This document shows positions 20,829 to 28,105 of a DNA stretch of 28,686 bases, one piece after another. The position numbers were made by a program, and so were the translations under genes. The DNA is from a virus, in the IMG/VR virus record IMGVR_UViG_3300009068_000144, positions 1 through 28,686 of that record. One strand, 5' to 3'. Positions within the stretch are counted from its first letter, which is position 1; each line of letters starts with the position of its first letter. Below the pieces are notes generated by a model. That model saw nothing but the letters and a program-made list of their open reading frames with translations, was not told the origin of the DNA and made no database searches.

Positions 20829-22256
20829 TTAAGTTGTTTTGATCTTTCCCAACAACTGCTTGAGCTTGGTACTTTGCACATCTGCAGAAATCTTTGGATC
20901 CAATGGGTCATGCCCATCTTTGGGTTGTGGTCGTTCCCACCCGCCGGTAGATTCAGCTGGAGTAACTGATGTTTTTGCTTTGATAGAATCCATCAAACTG
21001 GGTTTGCGGAATGAGTTTTCATTATCGTCTCCACCAGCGTCGGTGATACGCATGGTGTCAATGTTGTATTCAAGATCAATCTTTTGCCCTACACCTGTTG
21101 AACTACGGCTCTTCATACACTGAATTTGATACTTACCACGCTCTTTCATTTGTCTACTGGTAAAGATACCAAACACATTGTCTGCTGTGTTGATCTTTGA
21201 GATACCACCTGAAATATGACTGTGATCAAACTCTACTTCTTCTACCGCCGATCGATTCAACTGACTTGCTGTTACCATAAGCACACCTAGCTCTTTGGCC
21301 AAGTTACGTAGTTCTTCACTCACATACTTGTCTTTCACAAACAAATCATTCGGGCTTACTTTTGCACTCACAGGCATCAACAAATCCAAATAATCAATCA
21401 TCACAAAGTCCACTCGCTTGCCGGTTTGTATTTGATATTCTTTCAAATACGCACGAATGTCATTGATATTGCTTTGTGCAGGCAATCCTTTCACTTGATA
21501 GTTGCCGGACTTTTTAGCTACCAGTTTGACTTTGAGTTCTGCTGTGTCAATATCTTTGCGAATGTCCTTGGTGCTCATGTTGGTAAGCATGGCGTCAGTT
21601 CTCAAACTTGTTAGTTCTTCTGAGAGTTCTAAAGTAATGTATACTCCGCTTAGTCCTGTTTGTACCCAGTTTAATGCTATGTTCATCATCACAAGACTCT
21701 TGCCCGAGCCCGATCCACCTGCAAAGATGTTTAGTTCACCGCGACTGAATCCACCATACAACAATCGATCCATCTGTGGCCATCCTGTTGATACTTGTCC
21801 ACCACTGTTGAAATACTTTTCAATACGTCCTTTGGGATCAGCAAAGTAATCTGTGCCCATGTCCTTGGTCAATGATATTTGTACAGCATCTTTGATCAAC
21901 TTTTCCACAGGATCGTAATCACCCTTTTCCAACAAGTCTGCTGCTTTGAGAATTGCACGTTCTAATTCTTGACGTCGAGTAAATGCTTCGAACTCAGTCA
22001 TGAACCATTCAAAATGTCCTTCGTTGAGTTCTGGAACTGGTTGTAGTTTGACTCCGGTTGTGGCCGATATCTGTGTGCGGTCCGGCAATGTTTTATATTT
22101 GTCACCGTGCTCTTTGAGAAATGCAGCAGCTGGACGTAGACTTCGATCAAAGTTCTCTGGGTTATAGATGTTCTGCACACGTACATATCCCTGTGCATCC
22201 TCCAACATCATTTCCAAGAATAACTTTTGTACTTCAATTCCGTATTCTTTTAACAA
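20829..22256 (-). CDS. Replicative DNA helicase, T4 gp41/DnaB type, 475 residues
   Basis: A hexameric helicase that unwinds the fork ahead of the phage polymerase. Walker A GGSGSGKS (180-187), Walker B FVMIDYLDLL (Asp288), and the DnaB-like SQLNRSAVEE and SHISGGISKINTADNV segments are all present. The N-terminal domain (1-130) includes TEFEAFTRRQELERAIL. The C-terminal tail (about 400-475) is polar and ends KLKQLLGKIK, possibly a partner-binding tail. The length equals T4 gp41. The start overlaps the primase gene end by 23 bases, mirroring the helicase-primase partnership of T4. Confidence 0.95.
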   Translation of the reverse strand: MLKEYGIEVQKLFLEMMLEDAQGYVRVQNIYNPENFDRSLRPAAAFLKEHGDKYKTLPDRTQISATTGVKLQPVPELNEGHFEWFMTEFEAFTRRQELERAILKAADLLEKGDYDPVEKLIKDAVQISLTKDMGTDYFADPKGRIEKYFNSGGQVSTGWPQMDRLLYGGFSRGELNIFAGGSGSGKSLVMMNIALNWVQTGLSGVYITLELSEELTSLRTDAMLTNMSTKDIRKDIDTAELKVKLVAKKSGNYQVKGLPAQSNINDIRAYLKEYQIQTGKRVDFVMIDYLDLLMPVSAKVSPNDLFVKDKYVSEELRNLAKELGVLMVTASQLNRSAVEEVEFDHSHISGGISKINTADNVFGIFTSRQMKERGKYQIQCMKSRSSTGVGQKIDLEYNIDTMRITDAGGDDNENSFRKPSLMDSIKAKTSVTPAESTGGWERPQPKDGHDPLDPKISADVQSTKLKQLLGKIKTT

Positions 22257-23208
22257 GATTTTTCTTCCTTAGTTCTATTTTAATTCTGCTGGTTTCACGA
22301 TTTTCAAATATAGTTAGCAGGGTTGCCAAGCGTCCGTAACGAACCACACTGTCGTTCACATCTTTGACATCATTGGGCCAAGGTGGCATGCTTACTGCCC
22401 ATCCTAGTTCCACAGCACGATCTACCAGTTCCATACCTGCCGAATCTTGGTCGGGCACCACTGTAATCTCCCGGCCCAGGCTGCGAATCAATCGTGCTTG
22501 CTGATCAGATATGGTGCTGTGCATCACAGCAAGGCCCCCAATACACAGTGCATCAAACACACCCTCTACCACAATTGTGTTGGTCCAATCCGCATGTTGC
22601 AAGTCTGTACCAAACACATACCCCGGTTGACTACTGCTGATATATTTGGGTTTCCTGTTATCTAAGTATCGTTCAGTGTGCCCTACCACACGGTCGTGAT
22701 GTGTAAATGGAATGATCACCGCAGGGCGATGGTTCTGATGATTCATAAAAATCAACGCAGGATAATCTTCAGGTACTTGTCGATGTCGTAGATAATCTCT
22801 AAATTGATTTTGTTCGGTCAACAACTCGCACAATGGCGGCAATTCTTGTTCTTCAAACGTGATATTTGCTAAAATATCAAATGTACGTTGCCGATCATCA
22901 ATAATACCGTATATGCCTCGATGCCTTAGACTTTCTAAGTTCAGCATATCAATTTCAGCATCGGGCACACCCATCCAACTCAAGAGCCTGCGGGCCTTAT
23001 AACTTAATGTACGGCCAAGGATAAAGCTAGCGGTGTAGTTGCAATTGAAGCAGTGATAACTCCAACCTTGTTCAGATGTTTTGATCCCACCACGATTACG
23101 ATGGTCTCGTGTACTGCCGTTGTGTTGGCAACATACTGCATTGAAACTAGTCCAGCCCGACGGCGTAATTTTTCGTTTTGCAGGCAAGTACCCAAGGATG
23201 TCTAGCAT
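22234..23208 (-). CDS. DNA primase, T4 gp61 type, 324 residues
   Basis: It makes RNA primers for lagging-strand synthesis. The N-terminal zinc ribbon has a Cys/His pair (Cys26 or Cys27 and His29) and CFNC (Cys53, Cys56). The catalytic TOPRIM core has VVEGVFDAL (Glu215) and VVPDQDSAG (Asp253, Asp255). The length is close to T4 gp61 (342). GTAAGG precedes the ATG, 2 bases after the upstream stop. It overlaps the helicase gene, its primosome partner, by 23 bases. The C-terminus is rich in Arg/Lys (RIKIELRKKNLVKRIRN), possibly for DNA or helicase binding. Confidence 0.94.
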   Translation of the reverse strand: MLDILGYLPAKRKITPSGWTSFNAVCCQHNGSTRDHRNRGGIKTSEQGWSYHCFNCNYTASFILGRTLSYKARRLLSWMGVPDAEIDMLNLESLRHRGIYGIIDDRQRTFDILANITFEEQELPPLCELLTEQNQFRDYLRHRQVPEDYPALIFMNHQNHRPAVIIPFTHHDRVVGHTERYLDNRKPKYISSSQPGYVFGTDLQHADWTNTIVVEGVFDALCIGGLAVMHSTISDQQARLIRSLGREITVVPDQDSAGMELVDRAVELGWAVSMPPWPNDVKDVNDSVVRYGRLATLLTIFENRETSRIKIELRKKNLVKRIRN

Positions 23209-23210
23209 CC

Positions 23211-23945
23211 TTACATTGTAGCAGAGTCTATGGTAGAAATCAACTTTTCAGCAATCATTACATGCCCAATCTCGTTGGGATGACCACCGGGCTTGATCAG
23301 TTCGCGACGTTGGTTATCTGGATGATCGCGGAACCAAAGTGTAGTTGCAAAGTTGGGCCAGATTATTGTGGGTGTGTTTTTCATTTCGCAGTCACCGGGC
23401 ATGACATGAAATTGCATCATGGGTATGTTGTGTCTAGCAGCAACCCCATCAAAAAACATCACGGTTTGTTGATAATTTAATCGTGATAGTTCAGTGCAAT
23501 TGGTCAATACCAGTTGTTGTTTGACCATTGTTCTGAATTCTTCAGGTATCACACTGCTACCGTATTCGACCCAGGTTGAATGAATGAACCGGTTCCACGG
23601 AGCATCATTGCCATAACTACGATGACCTGGATTGTAAAAGCTAAGCCTGTCAGAATCAGTATGCCCTACCAGTACCAAACAGTTTTCTGGATCGGGTTCA
23701 TGATCCAACCACCACTGGAATGTCCAAATTGAGCTTTGCATCGACCCGCCTGGAATACCAAAGTTTTCAACGGGTACATTGTAATGTTTACCGACCAGGC
23801 CTAGAAAGTTATGATTATTTCGATATGTTTCATTCTGTGTCCAACATGAATGTGCATCGGCATTTTTGAGAACCAGATCTGGATCCAGCAACTCATCACC
23901 ATACATCCAGGAATCGCCAAACCCTACAATTTTTTTATATTTCAT
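23211..23945 (-). CDS. SGNH/GDSL-type hydrolase (DUF6071-like), 244 residues
   Basis: It starts with KIVGFGDSWMYGDELL, a GDS block I with Ser12 as probable nucleophile, and ends with GGHPNEIGHVMIAEKL, where the first His fits the catalytic GxxHPN block V. FGIPGGSMQ (like block II) and LVLVGHTDSDR lie between. SGNH enzymes remove esters from glycans or lipids. I recall related phage proteins grouped as DUF6071, without a proven substrate. There is no signal peptide, so it acts in the cytoplasm or is built into the virion. The start overlaps the stop of the fibre-like gene (ATGA). Confidence 0.8.
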   Translation of the reverse strand: MKYKKIVGFGDSWMYGDELLDPDLVLKNADAHSCWTQNETYRNNHNFLGLVGKHYNVPVENFGIPGGSMQSSIWTFQWWLDHEPDPENCLVLVGHTDSDRLSFYNPGHRSYGNDAPWNRFIHSTWVEYGSSVIPEEFRTMVKQQLVLTNCTELSRLNYQQTVMFFDGVAARHNIPMMQFHVMPGDCEMKNTPTIIWPNFATTLWFRDHPDNQRRELIKPGGHPNEIGHVMIAEKLISTIDSATM

Positions 23946-25033
23946 CTAACTAGTATGCTTACAATGGCTCCACGATTAAGGCTGATTGCAGCAATCTGCG
24001 TGCCGCGCTGTGGATCTAACACATAGCCTTGTCCACCATTAATAACATTTATGACACTTACACTGTTGCCTTCAATTTCCGCTTCGGCCACTGCTCCGGC
24101 TCCCAATCCAATGATGTTCACACGTGGTGGTGCCAAATATCCATATCCTGATTCAGTCACAGTGATTGCAGTGATTACTCCATTAGCACCAGTGGCAGTG
24201 GCAGTGGCCAACTGTACTTGTTCTGTACCGGGCCATTGGTCAGATACCAGTCTGAGCAAAGGATGATATCCCAATACATTGATGTAGTCTGTACCAGTTT
24301 TATTGTAATAGCTTTGCTGTGTGGTAACATCTACCCAGGGCGATTCATACGTTTGAGCACCTTGTGCTTTGACATTGCCAGTATAGTGATCCATTTCCAT
24401 TTGGAATGTGGTTAGACTGGTTCCATTGGTAGGAACATGACTGCTGAATCGTTGCGGATCTTGATAAACATTTCCGTATGGCCCTGGAGGATTTAATGCC
24501 CAATCAGGATAGTTGGCATTGTACACTGGATCTAGAAATGCGTCTGGGCCATAGATAGTAGGAATAGTTACCAAGTGGCTGGGCACAAACGCCGGCTTCA
24601 CACTATCCACAATATCTACATCACCACGAGCTTGTGCTTGTGCATCTACAAATACTGCTTCAATTAAATTACCAGACAATCTTTCTATAGCATAGCTAGA
24701 TGGGTCTGGTGGAAATTCAGAAGTTTCTGCCGACGTTAACGTAACTTTGGCACGTCCGTACTGTGCATTGATTATGACCATGTCTTTTTCAATTAACTGT
24801 GCAGTGCCAGCCAAGTTGATCAATTTAAATCGTAATTCTGATCCTGTGATGTTCACGGGTTTTTGATCTTGATTGATAAATTCAAACAAAATCACATTGT
24901 CAACACCTTTGTTGATGGTTAATTTTTTAGCATACACAGGGTTCCACCTCCGGTCAAAAACATCACCATCCGTGGTATCCAAGACTAACACTCGCTGAAT
25001 CTGTTGATAGATATAAATCTGGGTTGAATACAT
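23942..25033 (-). CDS. Fibre or baseplate-like structural protein, 363 residues
   Basis: I choose ATG 25033-25031 (MYSTQIYIYQQIQRVLVLD), because GGAG lies 6 bases before it; an ATG four codons further upstream lacks this. Residues about 35-150 (KLTINKGVDNVILFEFINQD onwards) form a beta-sandwich-like domain. The last 90 residues hold two copies of a short repeat (VITAITVTESGYGYLAPPRV and a second around NVINGGQGYVLDP), a pattern I know from T4-like virion proteins. It overlaps the SGNH hydrolase gene by ATGA, so the hydrolase may modify the fibre or its target (inference). Confidence 0.82.
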   Translation of the reverse strand: MYSTQIYIYQQIQRVLVLDTTDGDVFDRRWNPVYAKKLTINKGVDNVILFEFINQDQKPVNITGSELRFKLINLAGTAQLIEKDMVIINAQYGRAKVTLTSAETSEFPPDPSSYAIERLSGNLIEAVFVDAQAQARGDVDIVDSVKPAFVPSHLVTIPTIYGPDAFLDPVYNANYPDWALNPPGPYGNVYQDPQRFSSHVPTNGTSLTTFQMEMDHYTGNVKAQGAQTYESPWVDVTTQQSYYNKTGTDYINVLGYHPLLRLVSDQWPGTEQVQLATATATGANGVITAITVTESGYGYLAPPRVNIIGLGAGAVAEAEIEGNSVSVINVINGGQGYVLDPQRGTQIAAISLNRGAIVSILVR

Positions 25034-25069
25034 ATGGTGCTCCAATGATATTTACCTTAAGTCTTGAGG

Positions 25070-25077
25070 TATAAATA
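25070..25077 (+). promoter_or_regulatory. T4-type late promoter motif TATAAATA, plus strand
   Basis: A perfect match on the plus strand, 16 bases before the ATG of the only plus-strand gene, in the divergent region between it and the fibre-like gene. Confidence 0.65.
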
Positions 25078-25093
25078 TCCAAACCAATACAAT

Positions 25094-25471
25094 ATGGGCA
25101 TAGTCTTATTTCAAAAACTTGCTGACAAATATCCGTTTATTACGCTGTGCATGTATGCCACCAACGAATATGTAGGCATTGTACAAAATCGTGATGATAT
25201 AATCACCACAATCTATGACTTTGGAAATGTAAAAGATCTAGAACAAAAACGTAGATATCTTGATCTAGCCAACACCTGGTGGTGGGAATCAAATCGCAGC
25301 ATACCCATCAACATATTTCTGCGCGGTGAATGGGATGAATTCCGCAGTTGCTTGAGAACCTTTGTGAACAAAGATTTAGAAATACTGCACGGTCCTGTGT
25401 GCAGTTTAAACGATATTGCCCGACGAAAAGGCAAACGTAAATCAATTACACTGGTTAGGCGTATTGAGTAG
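25094..25471 (+). CDS. Conserved phage protein, the only plus-strand gene, 125 residues
   Basis: I choose ATG 25094 (MGIVLFQKLADKYP); a TTG at 25064 would extend the frame across the late promoter motif. Residues 19-45 read LCMYATNEYVGIVQNRDDII, then come LDLANTWWWESNRSIPINIF and LRGEWDEFR. I recall similar proteins in T4-like cyanophages without a known role. The C-terminus is strongly basic (IARRKGKRKSITLVRRIE), which suggests nucleic-acid or membrane contact. The gene is divergent from the fibre-like gene and convergent with the GCS-type SGNH gene, which it overlaps by 30 bases. Confidence 0.8.
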   Translation: MGIVLFQKLADKYPFITLCMYATNEYVGIVQNRDDIITTIYDFGNVKDLEQKRRYLDLANTWWWESNRSIPINIFLRGEWDEFRSCLRTFVNKDLEILHGPVCSLNDIARRKGKRKSITLVRRIE

Positions 25472-26140
25472 GTCCGATATCACATCTGCAGCATGAGCAT
25501 GTCCAGCTTGATTTAAATGTCCTTGCGGCCATGGATCATAAGTCCAATTCCCCGGGCGTAATCTTTGGTATAAACTATCGTGCAACAAATTGACAACCTG
25601 CGGGTCATGACTCAATGCTTGAAATACTGGATGTGACTCTAGCACTGATACAAGATTTTTTTCTTTCTTTGGAAACAAGTCAAGATGAGCATATATCAGA
25701 TATGGTATGTTTCGGATCCTAAAATGCGAAGTCAGTGCCAACACATCTGTTGCCAAATTAATAACTTCTCCGTATGAGTTAAAATTTCTCACCCAGGATT
25801 CACGATAGTCTCTAAACTGATTTCCTGTGTTGGTGCTTTTGATGCCTTGAAACCAATCTTCGCCCGGCATTCTGGGATCAGTTGGGTCCCAATTATCATA
25901 CACATTGATCTCCGTTCTGTCAATAACAGATAACCCTACCACAACCTGTGTACTGCTGTCAAACTCCAAGGAATGTTTTAATGTATTGCGTATGATACGA
26001 CGGTTGCAACTGCCTGGCCAAGCGGCATTGGTGTGTGTCCAGCCAAATCTTTGTGCCATGTGATTAACAAAATGCTCGTTTAACGGAATACTATTATCAC
26101 GAACAAATGAACACCCATTTACATATAAATGCTTTATCAT
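25442..26140 (-). CDS. SGNH-like protein with GCS instead of GDS (DUF6071-like), 232 residues
   Basis: It begins MIKHLYVNGCSFVRDN, where GCS takes the place of the GDS block I (Ser11 candidate nucleophile). AAWPGSCNRRIIRNT resembles block II, and QGHLNQAGHAHAADVI near the C-terminus supplies the histidine block. Many phage SGNH-like proteins start with NGCSF, so this is probably a family feature rather than damage. Substrate unknown; no signal peptide. The ATGA overlap with the mini-DnaE gene places it at the end of a five-gene transcript that begins with the glycosyltransferase-like genes. Confidence 0.8.
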   Translation of the reverse strand: MIKHLYVNGCSFVRDNSIPLNEHFVNHMAQRFGWTHTNAAWPGSCNRRIIRNTLKHSLEFDSSTQVVVGLSVIDRTEINVYDNWDPTDPRMPGEDWFQGIKSTNTGNQFRDYRESWVRNFNSYGEVINLATDVLALTSHFRIRNIPYLIYAHLDLFPKKEKNLVSVLESHPVFQALSHDPQVVNLLHDSLYQRLRPGNWTYDPWPQGHLNQAGHAHAADVISDLLNTPNQCN

Positions 26141-26691
26141 AGATCTATTAGATTCATGTGTAATGCCACCAGGGCTGCATATCCCACAGCATGAGCTTTC
26201 TTGAATGTGTATCCTCTGCTGAGATCACCGTCCCACACCGATTTAAAAACATCCAGCCAAGACTGGTTCTGTAAGTGTGCCTTGCCTGGACGTATCACAC
26301 TGATAAATGCTGCCATTCTGGGTATACTGTCCGGCTGCATAGTTTTCAACAAATCAGTATAGTTGCCGATATGAACTAATTTTTTAGCCCATTCAGTATC
26401 CTTCCACAATCTATCCCAAGGTGGCGTGGCTGCTAACATCTGTTCATAATGTGCAGGATCTTTAATCAACTGATACACACTCATGTTTAACAAGTCAATT
26501 TTAAAGTAACCACGAGATTCAGCTGTTTCATAATCTATAGCAGCACATCTCATTACAGGATCACGTGGTATGTCTGTGACATAGATGCCGGAGTTATGTT
26601 TCTTTCCGTTGCTTTGCCGTGCCACTGTGTGCTGTATCAACGCCAGCACAGCATCCCTATTGGGCATGTCAATGTCAATGTCTGCACTCAT
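26137..26691 (-). CDS. Miniature DnaE-like (C-family polymerase motif) protein, 184 residues
   Basis: In order, the sequence carries the landmark motifs of the DNA polymerase III alpha palm. DIDIDMPNRD (4-13) matches the DxD pair region. KKHNSGIYV (30-38) matches the GKHAGGVVI segment. GYFKIDLLNMSVYQLI (61-76) matches VKFDFLGLRTLTII with the third catalytic Asp (Asp66). LLKTMQPDSIPRMAAFIS followed by RPG (134-136) matches the LQPD...ALFRPG segment, and FKKAHAVGYA (163-172) matches FNKSHSAAYA. E. coli DnaE is 1160 residues, so fingers, PHP, beta-binding and OB regions are absent. It may be a nucleotidyltransferase, a regulator or a repurposed remnant. ATGA overlaps link it to both neighbours. 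Confidence 0.8.
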   Translation of the reverse strand: MSADIDIDMPNRDAVLALIQHTVARQSNGKKHNSGIYVTDIPRDPVMRCAAIDYETAESRGYFKIDLLNMSVYQLIKDPAHYEQMLAATPPWDRLWKDTEWAKKLVHIGNYTDLLKTMQPDSIPRMAAFISVIRPGKAHLQNQSWLDVFKSVWDGDLSRGYTFKKAHAVGYAALVALHMNLIDL

Positions 26692-27038
26692 ATTTTTACC
26701 AATGCTGCTGTCATTCGCAGTTGTTCTTCAGCTTTGTCTACTGCATCCACTAGATCAGCAATTGCTGGATGTTTTTCAGCTAATGCTTGTATTTCTTTTT
26801 CTTTTTGCATCTTCTTTGCAGCCCATTCTAGCACAACGGCATATTCTGGTTTAAGCATCACTGTTGCATAGCTGGTATTCATGGTCATCCATTTTGTTCC
26901 ATCAAATGCTTCCATGAGATTCCCGTTGATCCTTATCATACCTTGCATGGGATTTTGTGTGTTTTGTGTCACATACGGTACCGCAGTGTCGCCACCACTA
27001 ACAAATATGTACGAGTCACCTTGCAAACCTTTGATCAT
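26688..27038 (-). CDS. Conserved phage protein, 116 residues
   Basis: It starts MIKGLQGDSYIFVSGGDTAV, followed by PMQGMIRINGNLMEAFDGTK, then a charged helical tail (residues 65-116). The N-terminal part resembles short beta-hairpin attachment modules of phage fibre or head proteins (MxRxN...xEvYDGxxW); I recall this protein type from T4-like phages. The tail (EWAAKKMQKEKEIQALAEKH) is probably a coiled coil. No enzyme motif. ATGA overlaps on both sides bind it to the mini-DnaE and glycosyltransferase-like genes, so these products are probably made together. Confidence 0.8.
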   Translation of the reverse strand: MIKGLQGDSYIFVSGGDTAVPYVTQNTQNPMQGMIRINGNLMEAFDGTKWMTMNTSYATVMLKPEYAVVLEWAAKKMQKEKEIQALAEKHPAIADLVDAVDKAEEQLRMTAALVKI

Positions 27039-27630
27039 CCTACTAACTCCAATATAGCTTGTTCAAATTGTCGGAATTCAGCATCAATGACCCAATTTAA
27101 ATTTAGAAAATTAGATCTATTTTTCAGTGCAATCAACTCCAATGCCGACTGATTTGCTTGCCAATCAAATGAGTCAAGATTATTACATAGATCAACTATT
27201 TTGTCAATGCGTTTGGTATAGACTAATTCGTCATCATAACTTTCATCCCATAACTGACTGTAGGTATGGAATCCTAACTCTTTAAGATACTTTAAAAAAT
27301 ACGGAGTGGCAACTAGTACAAATGGAATTCCGGTGATTAGACATTTGAATACTTTTTCAGTCGGAAAAAATCCATACTCATAGTCAATATCTGTTTCTAC
27401 CACAAGATTAAAATCAGCTTGGTTATACATGTGTATAGGCAGTGTCTGACTCACTGTGTGATAATTATATTTTTCTTTTTCTAATATTGCTGTGTAAGGA
27501 TCAAATTCTCCTGGCACAAATTTTTTCACATCAAATTGATCTGCCGGCATTCCAAAATCAACACCGCTATATCTAAAAATAAAATTTTTATATTTGATTT
27601 TTTCTAGTAACTGATTTTTAAAATAGGTTC
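27035..27630. repeat. Tandem duplication, unit 1 (3' half of GT-like gene)
   Basis: Matches 28092-28686 at an offset of 1075 (left part) or 1072 bases (right part). Identical runs include 27153-27250 (98 bases), 27353-27444 (92 bases) and 27494-27604 (111 bases). The segment 27445-27493 between the last two is clearly divergent. Confidence 0.92.
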
Positions 27631-28105
27631 GTTCTGCTCGCACATTGCCGGTGGTAGAAACAAATCTCATTGGCTTAGTGGTGTTGAATTTGTATTCCTT
27701 GTCAAGATAAAAACTTAGTTCCCAGGGAGAGTTGTACACGTCAGCCATAAGAAATAAAAAAAGATAATGCATGATCCAGGTGTAGTTTATTTTTAAATCA
27801 AGATCAGTTTTACTAAAATGAGATTCATTGGCAAATATAATATAGTGTTTGTCTGTGTTGTATTGATAAAATTGAGGAGTTGAATGCTTGCCCTCGGACA
27901 CACAATCAATTGCTACAATTGGATTCTTGCACTGATTTATAGAGTCTATATCTGTGTAGTGGAAACAAGGTATGCCGGTTTTACTTTTTTGTATGTTAAT
28001 AATTCCAGGATCTTGATTGTAAAAATTATTATAGTCTTTCCAAATTTGATATTGATCAAGGAATTCTGTTACCTGCCCATTGGTATTAATTTCAAATGTT
28101 TTCAT
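27035..28105 (-). CDS. Glycosyltransferase-like protein, tandem copy 1, 356 residues
   Basis: The C-terminal half contains DIDYEYGFFPTEKVFKCLIT, then GIPFVLVATPYFLKYLKELG and LWDESYD. The FxTEKxxKxLxxGxPF pattern resembles the donor-binding half of GT-B enzymes such as GT10 fucosyltransferases. Residues about 150-190 (MRFVSTTGNVRAERTYFKNQ) could be another conserved loop. The N-terminal half is not recognised. The gene is A+T-rich, and its DNA is largely repeated in copy 2. It starts inside the end of copy 2 (14-base overlap). The likely role is adding sugar to a phage or host molecule; the family call is tentative. Confidence 0.75.
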   Translation of the reverse strand: MKTFEINTNGQVTEFLDQYQIWKDYNNFYNQDPGIINIQKSKTGIPCFHYTDIDSINQCKNPIVAIDCVSEGKHSTPQFYQYNTDKHYIIFANESHFSKTDLDLKINYTWIMHYLFLFLMADVYNSPWELSFYLDKEYKFNTTKPMRFVSTTGNVRAERTYFKNQLLEKIKYKNFIFRYSGVDFGMPADQFDVKKFVPGEFDPYTAILEKEKYNYHTVSQTLPIHMYNQADFNLVVETDIDYEYGFFPTEKVFKCLITGIPFVLVATPYFLKYLKELGFHTYSQLWDESYDDELVYTKRIDKIVDLCNNLDSFDWQANQSALELIALKNRSNFLNLNWVIDAEFRQFEQAILELVG

